The notes beneath the pieces are model-generated. The model was not told where the DNA came from. It ran no database searches and saw only the letters and a list, made by a program, of their open reading frames with translations. From Butyrivibrio sp. FCS014 (GTDB taxonomy: Bacteria > Bacillota > Clostridia > Lachnospirales > Lachnospiraceae), in the NCBI RefSeq assembly GCF_000526935.1, contig NZ_JAHA01000003.1:62001-126000 (forward strand): a stretch of DNA of 64,000 nt. The letters are read 5' to 3'. Both the position numbers and the translations under genes were made by a program. Shown piece by piece: positions 27,081 through 35,705 of the stretch (position 1 is the first letter of the stretch; each line of letters begins with the position of its first letter).

Positions 27081-28076
27081 TTAGATAGTTACCTCACCTG
27101 CGATATTGATGGAGTAGTAATCCCTTATCTCTGCGGGATTATCCGTCATTCCAAGGATCCACATCAGCTTTGTGAGAGCAGCTTCGCTGGTCATGTCATG
27201 GGCCTGAAGAACGCCTATCTCAAGGGCGCGTCTTCCGGTCTCATATACATCCATTTTTGAACCTTCATAGGGACACTGGGTTCCGACAACCACAGTGATC
27301 CCTTTTTCTATCAGCTTCTCTACGGTGCCCGTAAAGTCATGCTTTACAAAGGGCATTCCGCCTATTCCGTAGGCCTCAAGATAAATCCCCTTATAGCCCT
27401 GATCCGCAAGAGATTCAAGAAGTGACCGGTGCATGCCCGGGAACATCTTTATCATGCAGACCTTGGAAGAGTAGGAGTCCGACAGATGGAACACACCGCT
27501 GCGCCTTGGCACTGCCTTATCGTCTATGCTCATTCCAAGGGAGCTTATGGTGGCAACATTCGGATAGTTGATGCTCTCAAAGGCGTCGAAGCTTAAGGAG
27601 CGAACTTTTGAAGCCCTGCATCCAAGCATTACCTTTCTGTTAAAGGCAACAAATACACCGGGAATCCCGCTGGCAGCCATGTGTATTGCGCAGCGGCAGT
27701 TCTCCATGGCATCCGCCACAGGATTCTTGATGGAAAGCTGGGAGCCTGTTATCACAACGGGAATGGTGATATTCCTCAGCATAAATGAGAGCATGGAAGA
27801 GGTGTAGGCAAGGGTATCGGTACCGTGTATGACCACAACTCCGTCATAATCGTTTCTTACATTCGCGATCCTTCTTGCCAGATTCTGCCAGTCCTCGGGG
27901 AAAATATTGGCGCTGTCCAAAGAGCAGAAATCCTCGATCTCAAGGTCGGTATCCCCCGAAACTATATGCAGCTCTTTTTGCATGTCTGTTGTTGTAAGTC
28001 CCGGCGCCAGTCCGCTGTCCTTCATGACAGAAGACAGGGTTCCGCCGGTATTGATTATAAGTATCTTTCTTTTCAT
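27081..28076 (-). CDS. ansA: Type I L-asparaginase
   Basis: The 331-residue enzyme hydrolyses asparagine to aspartate and ammonia. The first catalytic threonine lies in IINTGGTLSS near the N-terminus; the second active-site block is VVVIHGTDTLAYTSSML (Thr-Asp). Lack of a signal peptide suggests the cytosolic type I enzyme. The ATG at 28076 has GGAG nine bases upstream; an ATG five codons earlier overlaps that site. A minus-strand TATAAT lies at 28098-28103. Confidence 0.9.
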   Translation of the reverse strand: MKRKILIINTGGTLSSVMKDSGLAPGLTTTDMQKELHIVSGDTDLEIEDFCSLDSANIFPEDWQNLARRIANVRNDYDGVVVIHGTDTLAYTSSMLSFMLRNITIPVVITGSQLSIKNPVADAMENCRCAIHMAASGIPGVFVAFNRKVMLGCRASKVRSLSFDAFESINYPNVATISSLGMSIDDKAVPRRSGVFHLSDSYSSKVCMIKMFPGMHRSLLESLADQGYKGIYLEAYGIGGMPFVKHDFTGTVEKLIEKGITVVVGTQCPYEGSKMDVYETGRRALEIGVLQAHDMTSEAALTKLMWILGMTDNPAEIRDYYSINIAGEVTI

Positions 28077-28182
28077 AGTATTGTTCTCCATACGTAGATT
28101 ATAACATCGTGCTATACTGTATTGAAGTTAATAAACTACAGCCTGATATATAAGTGATGCAGCGGCAGAAAGAAGAGAGAAG

Positions 28183-29118
28183 ATGAAAAGGGTAAGTGAA
28201 TTTGTTGGGAAATATATGGCGGTAATTGTACTGGTGGTGGCTGCACTGGCGTTGTTTGTACCGAAGACGTGCTTGTGGGTTCAGACTTCATGGATCAACT
28301 ATCTTCTGATGGTGGTTATGTTCGGAATGGGACTTACCTTGAAGCTGTCGGACTTTGCCATTGTGTTTAAGAGGCCCAGGGACATTATCATAGGATGCGT
28401 TGCACAGTTTACAATAATGCCGCTTCTGGCATTTTGCCTTGGTAAAATGCTCGGGCTTGATGCCGGGCTTATGGCAGGCGTCATTCTTGTGGGAACCTGC
28501 CCCGGAGGCACCGCAAGCAATGTTATGACTTATCTTGCAAAGGGAGATGTTGCTCTTTCAGTGGGGATGACCAGCGTAAATACGCTGCTTGCTCCGTTTC
28601 TTACTCCGGCAATAACCTATCTGCTTCTTAAGACAACGGTTACTGTGGATGTGATGAGCATGTTCCTGTCCATTATCAAGGTTGTCATAGTTCCAATAGC
28701 TCTTGGATTTATCATCAACAGATTTTTTGGTAAATACACGGAAAAAGCTACAGATATCCTTCCGGTTATTTCGGTAACTGCCATCACACTTATTGTAGCG
28801 GCGGTGGTTTCACATAACAGTGAGAGAATTCTGGAAACCGGAGCTCTTGTATTTATAGTGGTTATACTTCACAATGTCCTTGGATACATTGTCGGATTCG
28901 GCCTGGGACTTGTTCTTAAACTTCCCATGACCAGAAAGAAGGCTCTTGCCATAGAGATCGGAATGCAGAATTCGGGGCTTGCCACATCCCTGGCGGGCTC
29001 AGCATTTCCGGACCTTGCCATGGCTACTGTTCCCGGAGCGATATTCTCTGTATGGCACAATATTTCCGGAGCCCTTCTTGCCAATGTTTTCAGAAGACTT
29101 AAAGATAAAGATGATTAG
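28183..29118 (+). CDS. Bile acid:sodium symporter (BASS) family transporter
   Basis: This 311-residue protein has about nine to ten membrane helices. It carries BASS-family motifs: VGTCPGGTASNVMTYLAKGDVALSV (the crossover helix region with GGxxSN) and the later EIGMQNSGLATSLA. It should move an organic anion together with sodium; bile acids are only the founding substrate, and pantoate or keto acids are as likely. AGAAGAGAGAAG precedes the ATG. larE follows by 17 bases. Confidence 0.92.
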   Translation: MKRVSEFVGKYMAVIVLVVAALALFVPKTCLWVQTSWINYLLMVVMFGMGLTLKLSDFAIVFKRPRDIIIGCVAQFTIMPLLAFCLGKMLGLDAGLMAGVILVGTCPGGTASNVMTYLAKGDVALSVGMTSVNTLLAPFLTPAITYLLLKTTVTVDVMSMFLSIIKVVIVPIALGFIINRFFGKYTEKATDILPVISVTAITLIVAAVVSHNSERILETGALVFIVVILHNVLGYIVGFGLGLVLKLPMTRKKALAIEIGMQNSGLATSLAGSAFPDLAMATVPGAIFSVWHNISGALLANVFRRLKDKDD

Positions 29119-29135
29119 AAAGACTGAGGATTTTT

Positions 29136-30002
29136 ATGAAACAGGATTATAACAACCTTCCCGCAGGGCTAAAGAAAAAGTACGAGGAGCTTAAGAGCTG
29201 CCTTGCTTCTCTTGGAAGCGTGGCGGTGGCTTTTTCCGCAGGAGTGGACTCCACCTTCCTTTTGTATGCGGCAAAGGATGTCCTTGGTGACAATGTCATA
29301 GCTGCAACTGCGGTTTCGAATTTCATCCCCGGAAGGGAAGTGGAGGAATCGGAGGAAATCTGCAAAAAGCTTGGAGTAAAGCATGTTATATCAAGGGTTG
29401 ATGTGGATGACATTCCTCATTTTTCTGAAAATCCCGTAGACAGATGTTATCACTGCAAGAAGTTTATTTTCGCCGGGCTTAAAGAAATAGCGACGGGAGA
29501 GAACAAGGACTTTGTCGTTGACGGCTCCAATGCCGATGATGTGGGGGATTACAGACCCGGCATGAGAGCGCTTGCGGAGCTTAAGATAAAGAGCCCTCTC
29601 AAAGAGGTGGGCCTTACCAAAAGTGAGATCAGGCAGCTGTCTGAGTGCTTTGAACTTCCCACCTTTAACAAGCCCTCCTTTGCATGCCTTGCTTCCAGGA
29701 TTCCCTACGGCAGCACCATCAGCAAGGAGAAACTGGCAATGGTTGAAAATGCGGAAAATCTCCTTTTGGAACTTGGCTTCAAACAGTTCCGTGTAAGACT
29801 CCATGGAAGCGGAGATGGCAGCAAAGATGCGATCGCCAGGATCGAGCTTTTACCGGAAGACTTCGAAAGGCTTATGGACCTTCAGCTTCGGGAAAAGATA
29901 TATCAATCCTTTAAAGACTTTGGCTTTGCCTACACCGCATTAGACCTTAAGGGATACAGAACTGGCAGCCTTAACGAGACCATAAACAAAGATAAGGAGT
30001 GA
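29136..30002 (+). CDS. larE: ATP-dependent sacrificial sulfur transferase LarE
   Basis: The 288-residue PP-loop protein has AFSAGVDSTFLLYAA near residue 30, CYHCKKFIF and SFACLASRIPYGS. LarE adenylates the nicotinic-acid-derived cofactor precursor and donates a cysteine sulfur to build the nickel pincer cofactor of lactate racemase. The other lar genes are not in the window. A 10-bp-stem terminator begins at its stop codon, so larE closes this transcript. Confidence 0.9.
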   Translation: MKQDYNNLPAGLKKKYEELKSCLASLGSVAVAFSAGVDSTFLLYAAKDVLGDNVIAATAVSNFIPGREVEESEEICKKLGVKHVISRVDVDDIPHFSENPVDRCYHCKKFIFAGLKEIATGENKDFVVDGSNADDVGDYRPGMRALAELKIKSPLKEVGLTKSEIRQLSECFELPTFNKPSFACLASRIPYGSTISKEKLAMVENAENLLLELGFKQFRVRLHGSGDGSKDAIARIELLPEDFERLMDLQLREKIYQSFKDFGFAYTALDLKGYRTGSLNETINKDKE

Positions 30003-30018
30003 CATTTCGTCACTCCTT
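29994..30018. terminator. Bidirectional terminator between larE and FIST-GGDEF gene
   Basis: AAGGAGTGAC and its exact complement form a 10-bp stem with loop ATTTC between converging genes. T-rich sequence occurs on both sides. The larE stop lies in the left arm. Confidence 0.65.
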
Positions 30019-30025
30019 AATTTGA

Positions 30026-31765
30026 TTAATCGCTGCAAACTCTGTCTTTGCCTGAGTTCTTGGCCTGATACATATGCTCATCTACCCTGGTTATGGTGGC
30101 AAGAACGGTTTCACCGGGGTTATATCCGGTTACACCAACGCTTATTGTTATGGGATGTTCATAATCACAATCCGTTCTGACCTTTATGCGAAGATTTTCG
30201 GCAATTTCTTTAACCTCTTTATCAGAGCGGCCTTTGATAAATATCATGAATTCTTCACCTCCCCAGCGACCGGCACAGGCGCCCGGGATTTCATGCGTAT
30301 ACTCATCAAGAAGCTTAGCCAGAGCTTTGAGGATGGCATCGCCCTCAATATGCCCTCGGCTGTCATTTATCTTTTTAAAATTATCCAGATCGAACATTAT
30401 AAGATGCCAGTCTTTTCCGCCTTCTTCATAGTAATCATATATACTGCGCTCGATGGCTCCGCGGTTAAGTAGGCCGGTCAGGGCGTCGTGGGATGCCTTG
30501 TAGAGCATGTCGTTGAGCTGATTGTTTTTCTCCATCAGCTCTTCACTGATAGTGTTGATGAACAGGGCCAGCCTGGCTGTAACGGGAATGTTGGAGCTTT
30601 TTTCAAAAAGGTCTATATCAACCTCGGGAACCTCTTTCTTTGCCCCTTCCCTCATGGCGATAGTCACTATGGACAGATTGTTTAAAAGAGTAGTTCCCTT
30701 GTGACGCATGATCTCGCCAAGAGCACTGAATCCCATGGTGTTCATAAGCTTGGAGAGCACGGAAATCTCCACATCTTCCTTGTCTGACCAAAAGAGCTTT
30801 CGTCCCATGCAGTTTATTATGTTTATAACTTCCGGTGCAAAGTCCTTCATTTCCAGAGTTGTCTGTTTGGTATGGAACATTATCCTTCTGGGATCGCCGT
30901 AGGTCAGACGAATTTTGCTTCCCTCAGGGATTACGGAAGACATGAGAATCGATCCGTCGGGATTTACGGATTTGGCGTGTCTTAAGTAAGCGGTTTCTTC
31001 ATCGATGCGTACTTCCCACGGGAACTCCAGAGCATCGTAAAAGAAATTGTCGTCCTTTTTTATATGCAGATAATGGTTGTAAACATCATAGGCGGGTTTT
31101 CCGTCAATTTCGTAGACCACAGCGCCTTCGGATCTTGTGACAGTCAGGGGATAGCCTATCGGTTTCCAGCCGAACATTCGATTTGATAGAAGGTGAAGCT
31201 CTTTTCCGCTGTAAACGACATATGCAGTGCCATTGAAGGATTCCGGGAAGTCATCCGCAAAAACGAATGCGGGGTGCTTATCGTCTCCTACAGCAACACC
31301 TCCGAATATCTCGATTTCTTCCGGAAGATTATCCATAATTCTGCCGGCGGGTTCCAGCATGGAATAGGAAGCGGAGGTAATCAGTTCGACTCCCTTAAGA
31401 TCAGGAATACTTCTGGCATACTCAAGAGAATTACCTGCATCTTCTCCATCAGGTCTTGCATAATAGGGAACAACTGTCGCAGAGGTAGAAGGATCTTCAA
31501 AAATCATTACAGATACAACAGAATCGTCGTCATTCAGCTGTCCGCCGATGATAACACCTGTGGAACTGCAGCCTATCACGGGGACATCGGGAACATAGGT
31601 CTTTAATATCTGTCTTATCCTCTTTGTGTCCTCATCCCGAAAATGCGCCGAATAGGGTATATATACGTGAATCAAAGCGGAATAACCATTACTGATTATG
31701 GCTTCCGCCCAGGACTTTACTGTCTTTTCAAACTCTGTATTGAATACAGTCTGAAGAAGTTTCAA
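30026..31765 (-). CDS. FIST-domain sensor diguanylate cyclase
   Basis: The 579-residue soluble protein begins with FIST_N (about 25-220) and FIST_C (about 225-370) sensory domains. After a helical linker it ends in a GGDEF cyclase (about 420-579) with the active motif GGEEF at 502-506. FIST domains are thought to bind small ligands such as amino acids; the cyclase would make cyclic di-GMP. There are no membrane helices, so it senses a cytosolic signal. The start is a TTG at 31765 with AGGAGG eight bases upstream. No I-site RxxD is evident just before the GGEEF. Confidence 0.88.
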   Translation of the reverse strand: MKLLQTVFNTEFEKTVKSWAEAIISNGYSALIHVYIPYSAHFRDEDTKRIRQILKTYVPDVPVIGCSSTGVIIGGQLNDDDSVVSVMIFEDPSTSATVVPYYARPDGEDAGNSLEYARSIPDLKGVELITSASYSMLEPAGRIMDNLPEEIEIFGGVAVGDDKHPAFVFADDFPESFNGTAYVVYSGKELHLLSNRMFGWKPIGYPLTVTRSEGAVVYEIDGKPAYDVYNHYLHIKKDDNFFYDALEFPWEVRIDEETAYLRHAKSVNPDGSILMSSVIPEGSKIRLTYGDPRRIMFHTKQTTLEMKDFAPEVINIINCMGRKLFWSDKEDVEISVLSKLMNTMGFSALGEIMRHKGTTLLNNLSIVTIAMREGAKKEVPEVDIDLFEKSSNIPVTARLALFINTISEELMEKNNQLNDMLYKASHDALTGLLNRGAIERSIYDYYEEGGKDWHLIMFDLDNFKKINDSRGHIEGDAILKALAKLLDEYTHEIPGACAGRWGGEEFMIFIKGRSDKEVKEIAENLRIKVRTDCDYEHPITISVGVTGYNPGETVLATITRVDEHMYQAKNSGKDRVCSD

Positions 31766-31918
31766 GGTGATGCCTCCTGTGGTTTTACATCTGCTTTAAT
31801 GTTTGTGTAATACTATAATTTTACACCATTAGTGTTTAAATTGTGATAAATATAGAATTAAATTAAGTGATATTTCGGATTTTAGGTTATTTTTAGGTTT
31901 GGTCTGTATTATTGAGCA

Positions 31919-32004
31919 TGTAAAGAGAAAACAGCTCTTTACATCCCCCACATCACTTTTTTTCATAACACACTTTCGCTGCCGGAACATGCAGATCCGG
32001 CAGC
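31919..32004 (+). promoter_or_regulatory. Two leader hairpins upstream of the 32042 lipoprotein gene
   Basis: TGTAAAGAG/CTCTTTACA (31919-31943) and GCTGCCGGA/TCCGGCAGC (31978-32004) are two perfect 9-bp stem-loops in the leader. The first is followed by a run of seven T. They could be an attenuator or an upstream terminator plus a structured leader. The rest of 31766-32041 shows nothing further. Confidence 0.45.
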
Positions 32005-32041
32005 ACCTCCAAAAAATACTAAATCAGAAGGAGATTTATTC

Positions 32042-33547
32042 ATGAAGATAAGAGAGATCAAAAAGGTTTTATCATTGGGAATTGTTACCGCACTGTGCGT
32101 GGCAGTCACAGCCTGCGGACAGGGAAGTGAGGCGGCAGGAGCGGCTGCTACCACTACAGAAACTATAGGAGAGGATACTGCGGCGCCTGAGGAAGGCACG
32201 CCTGCAGACAAGCCTGAGGGCGAAGCTCCCGATGGAATGCCGGAGGGTCAGGCTCCCGACGGAGCTCCCGGCGAAAAGCCCGACGGCGAAGCACCCGGAA
32301 ATCCTCCCGGAGGCGGCTTTGGAGGAGGAAGCAGCAGCGCAGACATCGACTACAGCGGTGCGGCTGAAATTACAGGCTCCGACTCAAGGGATGGCGAGAC
32401 CTATGCCAGCACCACAGCCGATGAAAGTGCACTTCTTATCAGCACAGCCGATGACGTGACAATTAAAAACGCCACAGTTACAAAGACCGGAGATTCGGAC
32501 GGCGGTGATAACTGTAACTTCTACGGACTTAACGCAGCTGTTCTTGTTAAGGACGGATCAACAACCACCATTACCGGTGCAAATATAACTTCAGATGCTG
32601 ACGGCGCAAACGGTGTTTTCTCCTATGGCGGAAACGGCGGTAAGAACGGAGCGGAAGGAGACGGAACAACAGTAGTCATCTCAGACAGTACCATCACCAC
32701 TACAGGAGACGGCTCCGGCGGTATCATGACAACAGGCGGCGGAATAACAAAGGCATCCAACCTTACGGTTGAGACTTCAGGAAGATCTTCGGCAGCCATA
32801 AGGACCGACAGAGGCGGCGGAACAGTGACAGTTGATGGCGGAACCTACACAACAAACGGTCTTGGTTCTCCGGCTATCTATTCAACAGCCGATATCACGG
32901 TTTCGGATGCTACTCTTGTTTCAAATCTCTCTGAGGGCGTATGTATAGAGGGAATCAACTCCATAACCTTAAATGACTGCGACATGACAGCCAATAACAC
33001 TGATACCAACGGCAATGCAACTTTCTACGATACGATCATGATCTACCAGTCTATGTCAGGAGATGCCGACAGCGGTACATCTACCTTCACAATGAATGGC
33101 GGAACACTTACCAGCAAGAACGGACATGTATTCCACGTTACCAATACATCTGCCGTGATAAATCTTAATGACGTTAATATCGTAAACAAAGATTCAGAGA
33201 ACATTCTTCTCTCCGTATGTGCTGACGGCTGGAACGGAGATACCAATAAGGCTACAGTGAATGCTTCTTCACAGACTCTTGAAGGAACGATCCTTGTGGG
33301 AAGCGATTCCGAGCTTACCCTTAACCTTACTGAAGGATCAAGCTTCACAGGAAGCATTGGAGGCAATATAACAAATGCAAAGGGGGATACTGTATCCACA
33401 GAGGTCGGAACCGTTTCGGTTTCCATCGACAAAAACAGTACCTGGACTCTGACAGCGGATACATATATCACATCCTTTGACGGAGACGTATCAAGTATTG
33501 TATCTAACGGATATACGCTCTATGTTAACGGCACAGCCATTAATTGA
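32042..33547 (+). CDS. Carbohydrate-binding beta-helix lipoprotein (Cthe_2159/DUF4353-like)
   Basis: The 501-residue lipoprotein has a signal peptide with lipobox AVTAC (Cys25), then a Pro/Gly/Glu/Asp repeat linker (PEGEAPDGMPEGQAPDGAPG). A long right-handed beta-helix-like domain follows (about 105-495), rich in Thr, Asn, Gly and repeats such as GGTYTTNGLGSPAI. This matches Cthe_2159-type proteins, which bind polygalacturonate or cellulose at the cell surface with calcium. GAAGGAG precedes the ATG and a strong terminator follows. A lyase activity is possible but no active site can be assigned. Confidence 0.8.
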   Translation: MKIREIKKVLSLGIVTALCVAVTACGQGSEAAGAAATTTETIGEDTAAPEEGTPADKPEGEAPDGMPEGQAPDGAPGEKPDGEAPGNPPGGGFGGGSSSADIDYSGAAEITGSDSRDGETYASTTADESALLISTADDVTIKNATVTKTGDSDGGDNCNFYGLNAAVLVKDGSTTTITGANITSDADGANGVFSYGGNGGKNGAEGDGTTVVISDSTITTTGDGSGGIMTTGGGITKASNLTVETSGRSSAAIRTDRGGGTVTVDGGTYTTNGLGSPAIYSTADITVSDATLVSNLSEGVCIEGINSITLNDCDMTANNTDTNGNATFYDTIMIYQSMSGDADSGTSTFTMNGGTLTSKNGHVFHVTNTSAVINLNDVNIVNKDSENILLSVCADGWNGDTNKATVNASSQTLEGTILVGSDSELTLNLTEGSSFTGSIGGNITNAKGDTVSTEVGTVSVSIDKNSTWTLTADTYITSFDGDVSSIVSNGYTLYVNGTAIN

Positions 33548-33582
33548 TAACAGACAGGACTTGATCCTATACACAAAGAAGA

Positions 33583-33606
33583 CCCGCATCCAACTTGGGA
33601 TGCGGG
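33583..33606 (+). terminator. Terminator after the beta-helix lipoprotein
   Basis: CCCGCATCC and GGATGCGGG form a perfect 9-bp stem with a 6-base loop, followed by CTTTGTGTG. It ends the plus-strand gene and faces the end of the minus-strand gene at 33655. Confidence 0.75.
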
Positions 33607-33654
33607 CTTTGTGTGTATTATGATCAGCGAGGATTTTTTCAGTTATCAGTTTTT

Positions 33655-34230
33655 TCAGATGAGCTTGTTTGCTACTCTGTGCTCGAACATGCCTGTTGTG
33701 TAGTAGTGAGTGTAAAGGCTGTTTGCATCAAGTCCGAAAGCATTTCTAAGATCAGGGTAGTTCATGTAGTAATCGTAAGCGTTGAAATCTTTGTTATTGT
33801 AAGCATACCATTTAAGGAAAGCTGCTTCATCAGCTCTTCTTGCATATTCATAATCGATGTTCTGAACATATACTTCGATCTCATCGTAGAGGCCCTGGTC
33901 TGCTACAGCGTTATCTCTTACGTAGAAGTAGAAGGAAACGTTCTTCTGTGTCTCATCGGGTCCGATGTGAAGTCTTACATATTCGGATCCGGCCTTCTCT
34001 GAGCACTCGATATAGGTTCTGCTGCTGGTGTGAGGTCCAAGGTAGCAGGTGTATTTGTAGTTTGATCTTACCCATACATCCTTGTAGGAACCTGCATCTA
34101 TTGAAACTGTGCAGTCACCGAAATCGAAGTAATCGGGAATGTCGCTGTAAGCAAATGCCTGAATGTTAAAGGTTGTTACGGTGATTGCAAGTAATAATAC
34201 TGCTGCGAAAAACTTTGTGATCTTCTTCAT
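33655..34230 (-). CDS. Secreted protein with a PDL-type surface module
   Basis: The 191-residue protein starts at the ATG at 34230 with GAGGAGG upstream. It has a clear signal peptide (1 to about 27, ending AFA) and a central beta-rich domain (about 30-130) with several aromatic residues. A C-terminal module YYMNYPDLRNAFGLDANS then LYTHYYTTGMFEHR follows. The latter resembles a repeated unit (YxxxYPDLxxAFGxDxxxLYxHYxxxG) seen in large surface proteins of Lachnospiraceae, here as a single copy. The function is unknown; a wall- or polymer-associated role is inferred. Confidence 0.65.
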   Translation of the reverse strand: MKKITKFFAAVLLLAITVTTFNIQAFAYSDIPDYFDFGDCTVSIDAGSYKDVWVRSNYKYTCYLGPHTSSRTYIECSEKAGSEYVRLHIGPDETQKNVSFYFYVRDNAVADQGLYDEIEVYVQNIDYEYARRADEAAFLKWYAYNNKDFNAYDYYMNYPDLRNAFGLDANSLYTHYYTTGMFEHRVANKLI

Positions 34231-34472
34231 TTCTTTTTCCTCCTCAGATATCCTTTGGCAGCGGTGCTGCGGGATCATTGTTGTTTGTTTTCTGACTTTT
34301 TATACGAGCGTTGGAAGTCTGTGGCAAAAATTTTTAAAAAAATTTTTCAGGCGGGACTTAAAGCAGCCTCAAAACCGGCTGAAGCGGGCCCCAAAAGGGC
34401 GGTTTTAGTAACGATATAACGATGATATAATGTAATAAATATACAAATTATCCGAATGAAAGGAAGTGACCC

Positions 34473-35438
34473 ATGGCCGGGATCAAGGAGATAGCAGAAA
34501 GAGCCGGAGTGTCAATGACCACGGTCTCCAATGTTCTTAATAAGAAAAAGAATGTGGGAGCAGAAACCAGAGAGCAGGTCCTCAGGATTGCACAGGAACT
34601 GGGATATACCCACAAAAAGCAGAACGGGATAGATGGAAAAAAACGCACCATCATAGTCAGCTTCAGTGATTTCGATACACTTTTTTACCTGGATATTCTT
34701 CACGGGGTAAGCGACTATGTGAATAAACAGGGATACCACATCCTTATATGTAACGGCGATGATCTGGCCCACTATTCTGACCCCGACGAAGTATGCGGAT
34801 GCATAATCCTAAGTTCCATGATCCGTGACGAGCAGGTCCTTGCGGTGGCAGATAAGGGACTTCCCGTTATAACCCTGGACCGTGAGCTGGAGCACCCCAT
34901 GGTTAAGGCAATGATCGTCAATAACTATGAGGGCGAGAGGCAGCTCATGCAAAAGCTTGTGGATGAGGGATTTAAGACCTTTGCCTATGTTACCGGTCAG
35001 GATACCCCCGACAACAAGGAGCGCTACAGGGCCTTCAGAGATGTGCTTCGGGACAACGATATTTCTTTTCACAGGAATGATCTGTACGAGGGGGATTGGA
35101 AAGAGAAGAGCGGAGTACAGACCGCAAGGCTTATCATGCTAAGGGACCTTATGCCGGAAGTTCTGGTCTGTGCCAATGACATGATGGCCATCGGCGCGAT
35201 CCGTCATTTCCAGGAGAATGGCATAAGGGTGCCGGATGATATTTCCGTCTGCGGCTTTGACGATATTATAATCTCCAGATATCTGGGACTTACCACGGTA
35301 AGCGTTCCGGATTACGAGAGGGGATTTCTTGCGGGACAGGCGCTTCTTAACATACTGGACGGAAGCGGGGACTATGAGACCTACAGGATTGGGGCCCGGG
35401 TTAAATGGAGAAGGACCGCCGGTCATGGGAAAAAATAA
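34473..35438 (+). CDS. LacI-family transcriptional regulator
   Basis: The 321-residue repressor has an N-terminal helix-turn-helix (IKEIAERAGVSMTTVSNVLN) and a periplasmic-binding-like sugar domain with VCANDMMAIGAIR and the closing PDDISVCGFDDI. It lies directly upstream of the sugar-binding protein, GH65 phosphorylase and pgmB. It most likely represses that operon and is released by a maltose-type sugar or a sugar phosphate. A TATAAT box lies at 34426-34431. Candidate target sites lie at 35489-35548. Confidence 0.92.
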   Translation: MAGIKEIAERAGVSMTTVSNVLNKKKNVGAETREQVLRIAQELGYTHKKQNGIDGKKRTIIVSFSDFDTLFYLDILHGVSDYVNKQGYHILICNGDDLAHYSDPDEVCGCIILSSMIRDEQVLAVADKGLPVITLDRELEHPMVKAMIVNNYEGERQLMQKLVDEGFKTFAYVTGQDTPDNKERYRAFRDVLRDNDISFHRNDLYEGDWKEKSGVQTARLIMLRDLMPEVLVCANDMMAIGAIRHFQENGIRVPDDISVCGFDDIIISRYLGLTTVSVPDYERGFLAGQALLNILDGSGDYETYRIGARVKWRRTAGHGKK

Positions 35439-35488
35439 GCGGGTTTGCGGGTCTTGACCCTGCAGATCCATTGATGAAAGCAACTTGT

Positions 35489-35548
35489 TTTACTAAATTC
35501 AACTAAAAAATACAACTATTTTAGTAAAATCAATTATCGTTTAGTAAA
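35489..35548. promoter_or_regulatory. Three TTTAGTAAA/TTTACTAAA operator-like sites
   Basis: TTTACTAAA at 35489-35497 and TTTAGTAAA at 35520-35528 and 35540-35548 form a cluster between the LacI gene and its presumed operon. The second and third copies are 20 bases apart (two helical turns). The motif is a near-perfect odd palindrome of the type bound by LacI-family dimers. Confidence 0.55.
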
Positions 35549-35556
35549 TTAATCAA

Positions 35557-35596
35557 CCTTCCATGTGTGAAAATGACACATGGGAGGTCCTTTTTT
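35557..35596 (+). terminator. Strong terminator upstream of the sugar-binding protein gene
   Basis: CCTTCCATGTGT and ACACATGGGAGG form a 12-bp stem (one G-T pair) with a 7-base loop, followed by TCCTTTTTT. It may end the LacI transcript or act as an attenuator in the leader of the downstream operon. Confidence 0.75.
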
Positions 35597-35705
35597 GTTG
35601 CAAACAACCAAAAAAAATCTGCCATATTGCGGCTTTTTCGGTAAATAGCTTACCATTAGGGCATCAAAGCGAACGAAATGATTTTTCATATAAAAGGAGG
35701 GAACT

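Noticed and set aside
32160..32330. Repeated GAAGCTCCCGA-type units considered as a DNA repeat element
   Set aside because: They encode the Pro/Gly/Glu linker of the lipoprotein in frame and are low-complexity protein sequence.
34340..34416. AT-rich and GGCCCC/CGGTTTT pairings upstream of the LacI gene as a riboswitch
   Set aside because: The pairings are short and no known riboswitch consensus is recognisable.
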